Positions 34,446-46,685 of a stretch of DNA of 64,000 nucleotides are shown here, piece by piece. How positions within the stretch are numbered: position 1 is the stretch's first letter; every line of letters begins with the position of its first letter. A program made the position numbers and the translations under genes. Under the pieces are notes generated by a model. It ran no database searches and had not been told where the DNA came from. It saw only the letters and a list, made by a program, of their open reading frames with translations. Source of the DNA: Crotophaga sulcirostris (taxonomy: Eukaryota > Chordata > Aves > Cuculiformes > Crotophagidae); assembly GCA_013397455.1 (NCBI GenBank), contig VYZB01000535.1, positions 65,476 through 129,475 of the forward strand, in the 5' to 3' direction.

Positions 34446-37400
34446 ATCACATCTGTGACTACAGCTGTGCTTCTTGACTAACACCACCCGAGTGAGAAGA
34501 CATGACATTCCAGTGGGATCATTCAATAAAACTGTGAGCTTCAGAATCCAGACTTTCCTGTGAACCCCACAATCCTGGAAATTAGACAGAATTCCCTCTT
34601 TTAAAAATTATTTGATTTTGGGTTAATCGTTAAAAAAGAGTTTCTGTGAATCCTAGACGAACTATGTCTAGTGGTCAGTGAAGGTAACGAGACACAATCA
34701 AGAGTGTACAGAAGTGCTAAAACTCAGAAATATAAATACAATTTTCCCCTTGAAGGATGGGTTCATCCCCTGATTTCATATCTACCCATTATCATCAATT
34801 TGACTATGCACTGAAGAGAATACACGGGATGTCTGAAAGGTCTGAGCACCCCTCTCTTACCTCTTCTTCCCAGCTCTACAGGTTTTCCAACTCTGTGGGC
34901 TGTGACACACTGTACAGTAGACGAACTACTTTTATTTACATAGCAAGTCGTTCCTCGACACATTTGTAGCCGAGGGGAGATAGGAAACACACAGAATCTA
35001 CTTGGTCAGCATCTTATCATAAGATTTCCAGCACAATGTTGTAAAGTTCAGGGAACAGAGTCATTTGGATTTGCCTTATTATACAATAGTAGGGTTAAGA
35101 CAAGCCTCTGGAAGGCAGCTTAGCAAACACTGTCTTTTGAGCTCTTTTCCTGATCTGTAATGCTGGCAACCTGAAATGAACAATAGTGTTGTGAGGACAT
35201 CAGTGTGGACGTTAAATAAAAAAACTTGATCTTTTAAGTGTTAGATACATTGAATAAAAGAGAAATACATGATACCAAAGCACAAACTCGTCAAAACCCA
35301 TTGGTTTTGAAAATTGACTTGATCAATATTGGACTTGGGTTTGCCTAGGAGAGAAGGGGGAGGGGGAAAGGGCGGAAAGAAGCTTTCACAACAGAAATAT
35401 ATTATAGGATTAGTAAAGACGCAGAGAATACCTGCAGGGAAAATGATTAGTCAAACATTGCTATCTGAGACCTAGTGTGTTGGCATGATGGAGAACAGAA
35501 AATCCTTGCAGAAGCAGACAGCTGTAGTATAAAACATATTTCACTCCTTTCTATTGCCCAGCTTTCATAAAGTCATCTCCACGTTTTGACATCCAACATG
35601 ACAACGGATACATCAGCCAGGATGCAGTTCATAAAAACACCACCAGTAAAAAGAACGAACTTCTAGAGGGGGAAAAAAAGAGCATTATAAGTACTAGGGA
35701 AAAGTTTTGTGAATTCAGGCTAGCTTTTCAAACATTCAGACCACCCCTAAAATAGCAGCTACAGTTCACAGGGGCCAGAGCTACACAAATTCCAGCTCTC
35801 CCTATGTGGTAAGTCTAATACTTTCTTTTCTTATGCTTTAAGGACTTCAAATAGGGTTTGTGCATTTGACTCCTTTTATCTCTTTCATAGAGTTCTCTCT
35901 GCTTTTAAATCCCTAAGTATCTCTGTCCTCCCCCTGCCATTCCTTAACAGATCCAGGACAGCACAAATAATGCCTCTTGGCTTTGAACACATCATGGCAA
36001 ATTTCACTGACAGGGGAAAGATGTACGAGCAGTTATCTGGGATAGTTTTACACCAATCCATCTATTGTACACTATGTTCAAAATCTTGGGCCGGAATGAA
36101 TTTCAGGCAAAGTGCGTCCCTTGCAGACCACTTAAAAACAGAATAGGTTCTGTCTGAGGGCCCAGTCCTATCTGATGCTAAGCACCTTACAGCATCAGGA
36201 CCTCACTGAGAAATATGCCCCTTAAATTGCCTCGGGGCTGCAGAGGGCTTTGTATCTTGACAATGAAAAGATGACAGGAAGATGGCAACAGTTTAGATGC
36301 CTAAAATCCTCCACGGTTCGAGGCAAAAGTGACCCCATTTACATAAAAGGATACCAATATGTAGAAATGAAGAAGGGAATATTTCAAAGGAAGGCGAAAA
36401 AACCCTTCTTGAATGATGACCTCAGAGGTTTCTCTCTTACTTCTGCTCTCAGGACCTACATACTGTATTTTTATGGAAGGCAACACATGAAGGGACTCTC
36501 CTGAGTAAAGCTGTACAATTTCAACCTGTGTTGGCAGGACTGAGGCTTTTGTAAGATATTCCTGACAGAGGCTTGTATTTCTTCTTCTATATGGTGCCTG
36601 TCAGTCTTTTGAGCATGCTATAAAACAAGAACTAATCATTACAATTCCAGCATGGAAATCCAGTCACTTGCATTTTCTAGGTATTCCGTTAAATCAGTGC
36701 AGTAAGATGTAGACTGTTCGGCTGGTGTTTGCATACTTTGCCATAAATTTTAGCCTTTGGTGGGAAAAACAATGGTTACAGAAAAGCAGGGATTGCTCTC
36801 CTATTGTGTTGTAATTCCAAATGCAGGAATTCTGTGTTTCAGCTAAGACATATTTGCATAATTTTAAAGCTTGAATTGTAAAAAATGTGAAACGCCTGCA
36901 GTTTATACTGTGAAACATTTGAAAAGTAAAGCAGATTTTTTACAAACATTTTTGTAACAATGTATTTTTTAACACGCAGTTCGTTAGCCAAGAAAACACA
37001 GCACATATAATGAGGGATTGCTATAAGTAGATTTAATATATTCTAGTAGTTAAATATTTTTGTTGATCATAAAAGATTAAATGCCCTTTGGATTCAATCC
37101 TCTTATTAAAACCAGCAAATTTATTTTTCTTGAGTGTGGCAAGTAAGTTTGAACCAAAATGTAAATGCTTAACAGACTGTGCATATGTGCACGCAGGCGT
37201 GTGATGAAGGGATGGGGCATTTGCCCCAAAGCTTCAATTTCAACTCACTCATTTGTTATCATTGTTCATTAACTATGTGGCTGACCTAAGATGAGCCTGA
37301 AGGATTAGAGAATATTTGTCTAACTATTTAACAGAAGCTTATAAAATAATATTATTTGTTAAGCGCCTCAGGTTTCCCTCCCACCACCACTGTGATGTGA

Positions 37401-37926
37401 AAATGTGAAAGGACTGGATGGGGTAAATGCAGACACAGCTTGGCTGGGTCAGCTGTGTCAGTTCAACTCGTTTTGAATAGGTAACCCAGTCCCCAGTGTA
37501 ACTACATTAAAGGGAGTTTCTGAGAAACCACTGTCAACTGTCTGATTTCATGCTGATTTGTTTCTGGATGGGAGCTGCTGTATTTCATTGGGTGGTTGAG
37601 TAGCTGGAATAATCAAATTCATGTCACCTGCAAGCAGCAGTAGAGTGAAAAGCATGACTAAATGGGGAGGAGAGCCAGGATAGTGTTTCACCGTCACCTA
37701 TGTCCTCAAAATACCGCTTACGCTTGCCGTTGCATTTGCTGCCTGCGTGGTTTCTCATGGGAACACTGACAACTTCAGGCTCACAAAAGCAAAGCCAGCA
37801 AAAGCCATGCTGAGAGCAGAGCCCTGGCGTAGCCTTACCTTACTTGATCATCACCAGTTTAGAGCAAGCTTCAAAAAGTGGGGACTGTGTGTCATCCTTC
37901 CTCATGCTCATGGCCAGGGTCCCTGC

Positions 37927-38009
37927 CAGGTGTCCCTGCCCATGGCAGGGGGTGGAACTGGATGATCCTTAAGGTCCCTTCCAACACAAGCCATCCTATG
38001 ATTCTATGA
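37927..38009 (+). mobile_element. CR1 3' terminal fragment
   Basis: The last ~83 bases only: CAGGTGTCCCTGCCCATGG, then GGTGGAACTGGATGATCC and the terminal CCATCCTATGATTCTATGA. It is a severely 5'-truncated insertion of the ATTCTATG-tail class. Confidence 0.9.
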
Positions 38010-40425
38010 CACCCGAAGCCTGTTAGAATAGGATCGATCCACATGGCAATTACCTGCATTGCATCTGTCAGGATCTGGAGGATGAGTTGATGTTACCAGG
38101 CTTGCCTGCTCAGGTCCCTTTGCATTTCCCCTGCTAGTTGAGCCTAAGGCACAAACTACCTTTTCCCCACTGTGCTGCAAGATGGTCCTGCATCAACCAG
38201 CCTATAACACTGAGCAGGGAACTCAGAGCCAATCCCAGAGCTTCCTCCTATGTCAGGTTTGATCTCTCATTCCAGATTTCAACCAGACCTGAAACCCATC
38301 TGTCCTAACCTTGGTCCCTCAGGTTCATCTTGGTTCATCACTGAACTTACTGGTAGTGTCTCCCAGATAGAAAGATCTTTCTGAATGGCAAAAATGGAGA
38401 CCAGATTTCCAACTTATGGTTTCAACATAAGCTTTAAAAGACACTCCTATAGATCTTATCTGTGTTGAGACTGAACTCAAAATTTGCTCAACCTGGCTGA
38501 CAGAAAAGGACAGTGCACGACATATGTTTGCCCAGAAATAAATTTCAGACCTTCTTGAATACAATTCTTTGGCTTTTGAGTGTTCCTTGCTAGTTAAAGA
38601 GGTACTTCCTTTCTAAGCTCCTTTATGAGTTTCCAGAAGAAAAAATTACTCCTTTAGGCTGATATTTTTGTAGCTTTTGGAAAGTTTGGTAAAAATCCAT
38701 ATGGTTGGTTTTGAGCATGCTTAAAGAATTGTTTCAGATGTTTAACTTGTGCTTGGGTAACTGAAAACAGTTCAAACTTGGCGTGTAGTCTCTAGTGAAA
38801 AATGTGGGCTTGGATAAGTTGGAAAAAAAATTGGTTCAGAAAGAAAGAAGTTATAAACAAGTGGAAATAGTATGCTTCAGTTATCCAGATGTATGCCAGG
38901 CAAGCATAGACGTCTGGCTATCCACATGCTGAAATAAATGCATCTGTATTTATTTAAAAGTGTGATGTAATGTTCATGTGCAAACATCTCAGTAAATGGC
39001 AGGCATGTTAATTTTTCCCATCTCACAAAATAAATATAGACAACACATGAGATGTACATATATGTAAAGTGCAGAAGTGTCTGGCTGACCAAAAGCATGA
39101 CCCAGAGCTCTTGGATGCCTATGAGAAGACTGTTCCTTAATTTAATGGAATATGGAGTCCAGTGCCCTACAATCCTGTTCCTGTATTAAAAAAATAGGGT
39201 AAATACACATGTAAAATGTTAAAAACCTCATCAATCCTTAAAAGTTTCCATTACGCTATCTCAGATAATACTTTGTGCCAACTGTGATGAATTAAATGTT
39301 TCCACAGCCAGCAAAAGCTGTTCAAAACCCAAAATGTAATATATGATTTTCTTGATTCAGAATTTCAAAACACAACCTTTTAAACAGAGGTTTAATCATC
39401 AAATCCACAGGAGAAGTAGCTCTGTTTTTTCTTGCTGAAAATCCAAATTACTTGGGTGCCAAACCTTCGTATGCCTAAAACTGATGTCGCTCCATCGACT
39501 TCAGCAGAGCTCTGCTGATTTACACCAGCTGCGTGGCTGGCCCATAAATATTTTCAGTTGATCTGGATTATTTTATATATTATATGAATTTTCTTTATGG
39601 ATTACATGGCAATACATTTGTTCTCAGCTTCCATAATGTCAGGCTCTGTGAATTTATTTTAATGTGGGACCACTCGTATGGTTCTATTATTGCACAACTG
39701 AGTGCATTCGTAACATGATTTCACTGAACATCCTCTCATCTACACACTCACAGGCATCTTGACAGAAGAATTGCTATCACTCCATCAGTCCATAGGAAGC
39801 CATGTATTGGTGTGAAAAGGTGATGCTGCAGCTCTTGTGGAGAACAGCACTGACTGTCAAGCTGTTGGTCATGTAGAAATCTCTCCCATTACACCATGGT
39901 AAGCGTAGTTCTTTGTATGTAGCTATTTTAGTGGGGTTTTAGAGCTAATCATGCATGTTATTATTCATCAGGGAGTTTATGCTGGACACTTCACTTAGCA
40001 CTTTGACACAAAGGTAAATAGATTCCACGGATGCTGAGTGGTGGGATAATGAGATTTTATTAAATCTGTGATCTTCCCCTCTTGTAATGGCACTTACTGC
40101 AGGCTCTCTTTTTCTGTGCAGCATTTTGTTTGCAATAGCTCTATCTCCTAAGCACAATGAACAGGGTTTGGGTTTATTATGGAGTTAGTGAATACACTCA
40201 GGCCTTTCAGTGCTAAGCCCCTGGGATGTGGTAGGCAGGTGTGCAGCCACCTCCATAGAGGCTGTTCAGGGCAGGACATCCATCGTGCAGCCAGGTTTGA
40301 CACGGAGCAGCTGGAGATGCAGGCAGGGAAATAACCCCTCAGCAGCCCAGGAAAAGATGATCCCTCTTTCCAGCTACACAATCCCATTTAGAGTGCAAGT
40401 ACATTTGGGGAAAGGCTTTTTAGCA
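38010..40425. other. Unique non-coding DNA, 2.4 kb
   Basis: No gene, CR1 or tandem repeat recognised. Frames up to about 79 codons only. Confidence 0.55.
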
Positions 40426-40710
40426 AGGCCTGTTGTGGCAGGACAAGGAATAATGGTTTTAAACTAAGGGAGGGGAGATTTAGGCTGGATATTAGGAAGA
40501 AATTTTTTACAACAAGGGTGGTGAAGCACTGGCACAGGTCGCACAAGGAGGCAATGGAGGCCCCACCCCTGAAAACACTCAAGATCAGGTTGGATGGGGC
40601 TCTGAGCAACCTGATCTGGTTAAAGATGTCCCTGCTCCTGCAGGGGGGTTGGACTGGATGACCTGTAAAGGTCTCTTCCAACCCAAAGCATTCTATGATT
40701 CTACGATTCT
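40426..40710 (+). mobile_element. CR1 3' end (ATTCTATG-tail class, GCAACCTGATC variant)
   Basis: Begins around AAGGCCTGTTGTGGCAGGAC, then GGTTTTAAACTAAGGGAGGG and GGCTGGATATTAGGAAG. It has the diagnostic GAGCAACCTGATCTGG and ends CATTCTATGATTCTACGATTCT. The GCAACCTGATC motif separates it from copies reading GGAGCCCCCTGATCC. The overlapping minus-strand 97-codon frame is an artefact of the element. Confidence 0.92.
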
Positions 40711-41400
40711 AAATACAACTTATCTACATTGTATAAAGAATTAATTCCTGATTACTATATACTCTAATAAATGGTGAATCATTGCAGAATTCAACAATAG
40801 TTTACTTAAAACCATTCTACCACTTTCTTCTGCTTTTTCTCTGATTACATACAGCCCATAATATTCTGGTCCATAGCATGTTTAGTTTGTGTTAGTAATA
40901 TACTAATCCTTCACAAAGTATTTGCCATTTAAACGTTAAAATAAAGCACAATCAAAGGAAGTGTAACAAACTGGCACAAGAAGGAGACTACTGGTCTGAC
41001 TCTCAAACCCCATACAATCATCTGACAAAATCCTCCTGAATCCAAGTTCAAGCAGTTACAGACCCAGATTGAGGTCTATGGTCTGGTAAACTGGTAGAAC
41101 CTGAGAGCAGTTACCAGCACCTGCCCAGATGGTACCTATCTCTGTTTTTATAAGCCCTACTTTCATTTACAGTTTTCTAGAAAATAAAGTTCAAAGCAGC
41201 TACAACTATTTAATACATGTAGACTTTCCTTTATATGCCAGAGAAATTAATACTAAAGAAATTTCCTCCACCGTCTTAGTCTGCAAGTGCCGTTTAAAAA
41301 TCCAGCTGGTTTGTCAGCACCGTGCCCTTCATACCTGCAGGCTCCGTGGCATTAAGGGCACGTAACACCCCATGAAGCTGCATTTTCTTACAAGAGTGCA
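40711..41400. other. Unique non-coding DNA
   Basis: No gene or repeat recognised in this 0.7-kb spacer. It is AT-rich at the start and ordinary elsewhere. Confidence 0.55.
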
Positions 41401-41460
41401 TGGGGGAAACTGAGGCATGGAGAGACTGAACAGCACAGCCAAAGCTACACAAGAGTTCAC
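41401..41460 (+). mobile_element. Possible MIR-type SINE fossil
   Basis: GGGGAAACTGAGGCATGGAG, then AGACTGAACAGCACAGCC and AAAGCTACACAAGAGTT, follows the MIR pattern GAAACTGAGGCACAGAGAGG ... GGTCACACAGC. It lies about 70 bases upstream of the CR1 at 41530. Match judged by eye. Confidence 0.4.
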
Positions 41461-41529
41461 TGCGCTTTGCTGTAAGGTCAGCCTGGTTCCCAGGGGTGGC
41501 TCTTGCCCTCTGGTTGGATTTTGCTCTCA

Positions 41530-41884
41530 CAGACTGCAATACCTGGTCAGGCCACACCTTGAGTCCTGTGTGCAGTTCTGGGCCCCTCAGTTTGAGAAGG
41601 ATGTCAAGACACTGGAGTGTGTCCAGAGGAGAGTAACAAAGATAGTGAAGGGTTTGGAGCACAAGCCCTACGAGGAGCGACTGAGGGAGCTGGGGCTGTT
41701 TAGCCTGGAGAGGAGGAGGCTCAGGGGAGACCTTATTGCTCTCTACAACTGCCTAAAAGGAGGTTGTAGTCAGGCAGGGGTTGGTCTCTTCTCTCAGGTG
41801 ACAGAACAAGAGGACATGGACTCAAGCTTTGTCAGGGGAGGTTTAGGCTTGATGTTAGGAAAAAGTTCTTCCCTGAAAGGGTGA
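41530..41884 (+). pseudogene. CR1 ORF2 C-terminal fragment, frameshifted end
   Basis: The open frame reads through CR1 polyprotein landmarks ([20 protein letters not shown], then [20 protein letters not shown] and [13 protein letters not shown]). This is the region after the reverse transcriptase palm. After [13 protein letters not shown] it leaves the normal frame because of the 7-base difference near 41800, and it stops at 41884 instead of ending with [11 protein letters not shown]...ALSAMV. The ORF's upstream ATG at 41417 lies in flanking DNA. It is not expected to be functional. Confidence 0.88.
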
Positions 41885-42075
41885 TTGGCCATGGGAATGC
41901 GCTGCCCAGGGAGGTGGTGGAGTCGCCAACCCTGGAGGTGTTTAACGGGAGATTGGATGAGGCACTCAGTGCCAGGGTTTAGATGATGGGTTGGTGTTGG
42001 TGTTAGTGCTCGTGTTGGGTTATAGGTTGGACTCGATGATCTCAAAGGTCTTTTCCAACCTTGTGATACTGTGAG
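41530..42075 (+). mobile_element. CR1 3' half kilobase (ATACTGTG-tail class)
   Basis: Starts in the distal ORF2 region (ACCTGGTCAGGCCACACCTT), runs through CTGGAGAGGAGGAGGCTCAG and CCTGAAAGGGTGATTGGCCA, and ends with GGTTGGACTCGATGATCTC and TTGTGATACTGTGA. It is long enough to contain the C-terminal part of the reverse transcriptase polyprotein. Near 41800 it lacks a 7-base CCAGTGA segment that the copy at 60102 has, a lesion shared with the copy at 44673. Confidence 0.95.
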
Positions 42076-44672
42076 ATGTGCCGGGGCACACGCCGTGCAG
42101 AGCACCGGCTGCCTGCCGGCTCCTCCGCGGGCGCATTAAAACCAAGGCAAAGCTCACAAGGGTTAAAGGCTATGAAACTCAACATTAAACAGTCCAGCAG
42201 CTCCTCCAAGGTTAAGACAAGCCTGTGACACCGGGAGACACAATGGGACGCTCCTTCTGTGCTACATATGTAGATGGGTATTAAGGACATGCATCTCCCC
42301 TCATCTAAAATCATGAATTTTTATGAAGTAAGCCCTGCTTTCCCATAATTCAGCAGGGTGCACTTTGCAGACCCTAAAGTGCTGTCACTACAGAAGGTTT
42401 CATTGCTTGCACCTGCTAAAACATTTGAGGTATTTGAGAGGCAGTGAAACACATTTGCTTTTCATTTTATCTGACTTTGAAAATCTTTGAAGTGTTTAAT
42501 AGTAGTCCAGAAAAGATTTCTGCCTCTTAATCATTTACTTGTAGGGCACATTCTCCACTGGTAGCCTGTCAGGCAGAAAACGAGTTTAGCCCAGTTTTAT
42601 TAAGTGCCACATGCCGAGTCAGTGTTCATTAAAGGTGTTTTAAGGTTTGAATTATGTAATTTATGAGAAAAAGAAATACAAAATTCCATTGTTTTATTAA
42701 TATGCAGCACAGGATATACTGCTAATAACATATTTTTTAAACAGAAGTTTTATTAAAAAAAATGCTTTTATAGAGGGCTACAGATAGGCTTTTAAAAATC
42801 TCTTTCTCCCTCTTCAATAAAATTCAAACATTTTAATTCAATCAACATAGATTTGCAAAAAAAGTAACTATTATTAACCTCTCCTCCTGGTAACTTTTCT
42901 TTACACACATTGTAGACAAAGGGGGAAATAAAAAAAATCAGAAACTTAATCTTTTTCCTTTTTAATAGAAGTGACAGTATATGGTATTAAAAGCAAGCTA
43001 AAGCTGGAGCTTGTAGTCAGGTGTTAATTCACTCTCTTAAAAAAAGAAACAAAACCAAACCAAAAACTAAACCCAAAAGAAATGGTAAAGAAAAAGAAAA
43101 TAAAAACTCCACATTATAGTCCTAGGAAACTCTACTTTCCAGAATTATTTTAAATTACCCTCACAGTTTCACAGCAAACAGGATACTTTTAATTAGATGA
43201 GGGCTTAACTAAATCTTTTCATATCCCACTAAACTATTTTTATAGTCTACATTGTTTTAATATTGCAGATAGGTTTTCTTAAGCACATGCAAACTCCACA
43301 ATTTATAAAATACAAGGAGGACTGCATTTTTCTTCCCAACCTATTTGGCTCAGGGTCCCTGAGCCCAATCTTGGACACCCAAGGTAGGGCTGATGCTGCA
43401 GCTGAAACCCACCCTGTCCCTTGGGAAGGGGGGGCATCCTTCAAGGGCTTTCCTTGCCCTGTGTCTGTGGCAAAACTCCCCCCAGAATCCTGTAGTTTTT
43501 CTTCAAAAAGAGATTGTGGGAGGCCTGAGGAACCAACACCAAGAGCTTAATATGAACTTTTATCGCCATGGGAAAGTCTTAGTTATCCAAACTTATACCA
43601 AACTGGAATTCATTAACCCCTTCAAGGCAGGCCAGGCTGCTGTTCCTACACTTGTGGGGTTTTTTTTGTTAGCTTCTGTTTCATTTATTTTGTTAGTTTG
43701 TTATTTACTGATGCCTGTGGCAAGTCCTGGGAATAGAGGAACGCTGATGCTTTGGGTTGGACCTGCCATGTCCATGGGGCTGAGCTGCTGGGTTGCTCAG
43801 GTTTTGCAAAATGGAAAGAGCCAGTGCCCACAATCGGTACTACTGGAAAGTTTACGAAGAAAAAAAACATTGCAGATACCATAAAAATCACCAATTTTGG
43901 AGTCCCATGTGACTAATCCCACTCATACCCTGGTAATGTGACAATCAGGTAGGATCTTACCACAATTTATGGAGAGGGAGGTATTTGTATCAGATCTTTG
44001 AGATTTGACTCTTTCCAGCAAGTGAGCTCTGCAGGTAGCTCATACACAGCAGATGTAAAAGGGGGATGCTTTATGCAAGGGACTCATTAATTGCCAACAG
44101 GTTGCAAAATATGAAGTTGCTGACACTGAATAATTCGTCATAAATCATACAGAGAATACAGATGTGGTAGCAAAACATCTTGAATAGAAATAGCAATTAT
44201 ACTTGAGCACAAGCATTAATTTTCAAATTAAAGTTAAGAAGCCAGGAAAACTCATAACTATATTAAGAATTTGTTCATTTGATCCAGAGTAACATTTTTA
44301 ATGAATTCTCTGGAAGCATGAGCCAAGATCTGTGGAAAAAAACCTTGCCCTGCAGAAAATGCACTGTTACAAATCTATTTTCTCTGAATGAAACATTATT
44401 TTTACAGTGAGTTCTCATTTGATGGCAGACACATGCTTGTAAAAGTTGCCATTGTTTGTGTGGAAAGTGGGAGAGTGAAAAAAAAAAACCAACATCCAAA
44501 GGGAAAAATTGGCAGTTGCTCCTTTTGGGAGGGGGCTGATGCAGCGAGATGGTGGTTGTACTGCCGCCACTTACTGCAACCCACTGGGGACACAGAGGTG
44601 GGAGGAAGGGAAACAGAGGCTGTGGCTTCTTTTTTTTGAGACTTGCAGAGCAAACTATGTGCTGTGGCCATG
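42076..44672. other. Unique DNA with a small CpG cluster at its start
   Basis: 42080-42136 holds eight CpGs in about 57 bases, listed separately. The remainder is AT-rich with A runs. A 163-codon frame at 43393-43884 and its overlapping partners show no recognisable domain. Confidence 0.55.
42080..42136. other. CpG-dense patch
   Basis: Eight CpG dinucleotides in about 57 bases (GCCGGGGCACACGCCG through CTCCGCGGGCGC). It directly abuts the CR1 end at 42075 while the rest of the neighbourhood is CpG-poor. Far too short to be a CpG-island promoter by the usual 200-bp rule. Confidence 0.5.
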
Positions 44673-45007
44673 TCACAGTATCACAGTATTACAAGGTTGG
44701 AAAGGACCTCTGAGATCATCGAGTCCAACCTATAACCCAACACCAACACCAACCCATCATCTAAACCATGGCACTGAGTGCCTCAGCCAATCTTCCCTTA
44801 AACACCTCCAGGGATGATGACTCCACCACCTCCCTGGGCAGTGCATTCCCATGGCCAATCACCCTTTCAGGGAAGAACCTTTTCCTAATATCAAGCCTAA
44901 ACCTCCCCTGAGGAAGCTTGAGTCCATGTCCTCTAGTTCTGTCACCTGAGAGAAGAGACCAACCCCTGCCTGACTACAACCTCCTTTTAGGTAGTTGTAG
45001 AGAGTAA
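44673..45007 (-). mobile_element. CR1 3' end (ATACTGTG-tail class), inverted relative to 41530
   Basis: Reverse-complement tail TCACAGTATCACAGTATTAC, then GACCTCTGAGATCATCGAGT, CACCTCCAGGGATGATGACT and CTGTCACCTGAGAGAAGAGA. It ends near the CCTTTTAGGTAGTTGTAGAG block of ORF2. In sense it has the same missing 7 bases as the copy at 41530, and its ORF2 frame ends the same way ([18 protein letters not shown]). Confidence 0.94.
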
Positions 45008-46344
45008 ACCACACCTGCTTGGAAAGGATCCTTCCCGTGGGCACACAAAGGAGCAGAACACACATCCACCGGGCACCTCACCTCGCCCCCAGAAGATGGA
45101 AGCATGCCTCACCTCTCTGAAGTGGTAGGAGAAGGTGTTTTTAATTCAAGTGGAGGAACTAGCTGCTTCAGTTTTATTGCAGAATCATGCTAGTAATACA
45201 TCCAGATTACTGAGACTCACAGTAAGGAAGTCAATTTATAATGACTTTGCCATTGTCCTGTTGCTAATGTGCCGCACTTGATTCTCCTCAGCTGGCTTTG
45301 AAAGGTCTCTTTGAGGAAGGAGGAGATAGCACCCTTGCTTATGAAAAAAGCAAATTATACCCAGGGGCAACACCAGTGCACAACAGGAAAAGGCCAGTCT
45401 CCTCCCAGGAGACATGGCCCCAAATTAAATGCAAGTAATTTCCTGACTAACCTGTGATTTCTATCTGGTTGTGGCTTCTGGCATACAGCTAAGTCTCCGG
45501 TTCTGCTGTTCTGTTCTGCAGGTCTCACATGTGCTTTCACTTTCATTTCCAAACTTTAATACAGAACAGCCCGTGCACAACCTGCTGCTGGGGCAGCGGA
45601 GGCCACGGCGCTGGCTCTGGGTTGAGCAGCCATGGGTGGGAGGAAGGACCGTTTGCTTGGGGGTCAATCCAGGAGAGGGGTCCCTTAGCCACAAGGGGGG
45701 GGTGGGAGTGGGGAGAGGAGCAACACCCTCCTGCAAGTGGTTGTTCTGCTTCCCACATGGCACTCAAAAGGGTTTGGGTTTGGCTGCTACCTTGCCCTTC
45801 ACCAACCTAAAAGCAATGGACCTACCATAGTCACTGGGCTGGAAGAACATGTGCCAATAACTTTCTCTTCCACAGTGGGAAGGTCTCCATCAAGAAAATC
45901 ACTGACATTAGGTCAAAGTGACTTTTCTGCAGCACCAACAAAGGATTCAGTAAAATATTGGAAGGGTGAATGCCCCTTAGCTGTCCCGTGGCTGCCCAGG
46001 CATCATCCAGGGAGATGTCTTGGGAAGGAGATGAGTAGTACTGGGCTCCAGGGAGTATCTGATGCAAGGAGAGGGCCTTCAAGAACAAAATAAATTACAT
46101 TCAGTCTTTCTGTGGTTACTTCTAGGAGAAAGCACTGCCTGGAATTAAGGAACGGGAGACAACAACCTGTGAGCTCTAATTTTTTACTCAGATCAAACTG
46201 GAAAATGAAGCAGCATCTGCCTTTTAATATTTAAGGTCCAGGATAAAATAATTTTTTTTATGCTGGTGTTACAATTTCATTTGGGCATATTGTTGTGCCA
46301 CTGCTCATTTTCTTAACCTAAGTAGTTAATCCCTAGTGCATCTT
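45008..46344. other. Unique GC-richer spacer
   Basis: Relatively GC-rich 1.3 kb with several overlapping frames of 85-119 codons on both strands, none recognisable. A G-quadruplex-type motif is at 45695-45713. Confidence 0.55.
45695..45713 (+). other. Potential G-quadruplex motif
   Basis: Eight Gs, T, three Gs, AGT, four Gs: enough G-runs with short loops to satisfy the usual G3 x4 pattern. No gene context is known, so no role is assigned. Confidence 0.55.
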
Positions 46345-46685
46345 ATCATAGAATCATAGAATCACAAAGAGTTTAGGTTGGAAGGGACCTTAAAGCCCAT
46401 CCAGTTCCACCCCCTGCCATGGGCAGGGACACCTCCCACTGGGTCAGGGGGCTCCAAGCCCCATCCAACCTGGCCTGGAACACCTCCAGGGATGGGGCAG
46501 CCACCACTGCTCTGGGCAACCTGGGCCAGGGCCTCCCCACCCTCACAGCAAAACATTTCTTCCTAAGATCTCATCTCAGTCTCCCCTCTTTCAGCTCAAA
46601 ACCATTCCCCCCATCCTGTCCCTGCACTCCCTGATCAAGAGCCCCTCCCCAGCTTTCCTATAAGCCCCCATTCAGTACTGGAGGC
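46345..46685 (-). mobile_element. CR1 3' end (ATTCTATG-tail class), well preserved
   Basis: Tail ATCATAGAATCATAGAATCA, then TTGGAAGGGACCTTAAAGCC, the CTGGGTCAGGGGGCTCCAAG block and the CCTCCCCACCCTCACAGC block. It extends to CCTCCCCAGCTTTCCTATAA and fades near 46685. It is very similar to the copy at 57042 (about eight differences over ~205 aligned bases by eye), implying a recent shared source. Confidence 0.95.

Larger units (their letters stand above)
33231..37926. other. Unique non-coding DNA, 4.7 kb
   Basis: No gene recognised. Frames reach only about 84 codons. Two weak MIR-like fossils are listed separately. A G/A-rich stretch at about 35348-35383 is low complexity. Confidence 0.55.

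Noticed and set aside
43393..43884. 163-codon frame
   Set aside because: Hydrophobic stretch comes from T-rich DNA (GTGGGGTTTTTTTTGTTAGC); no family, and a nearby overlapping frame in another phase.
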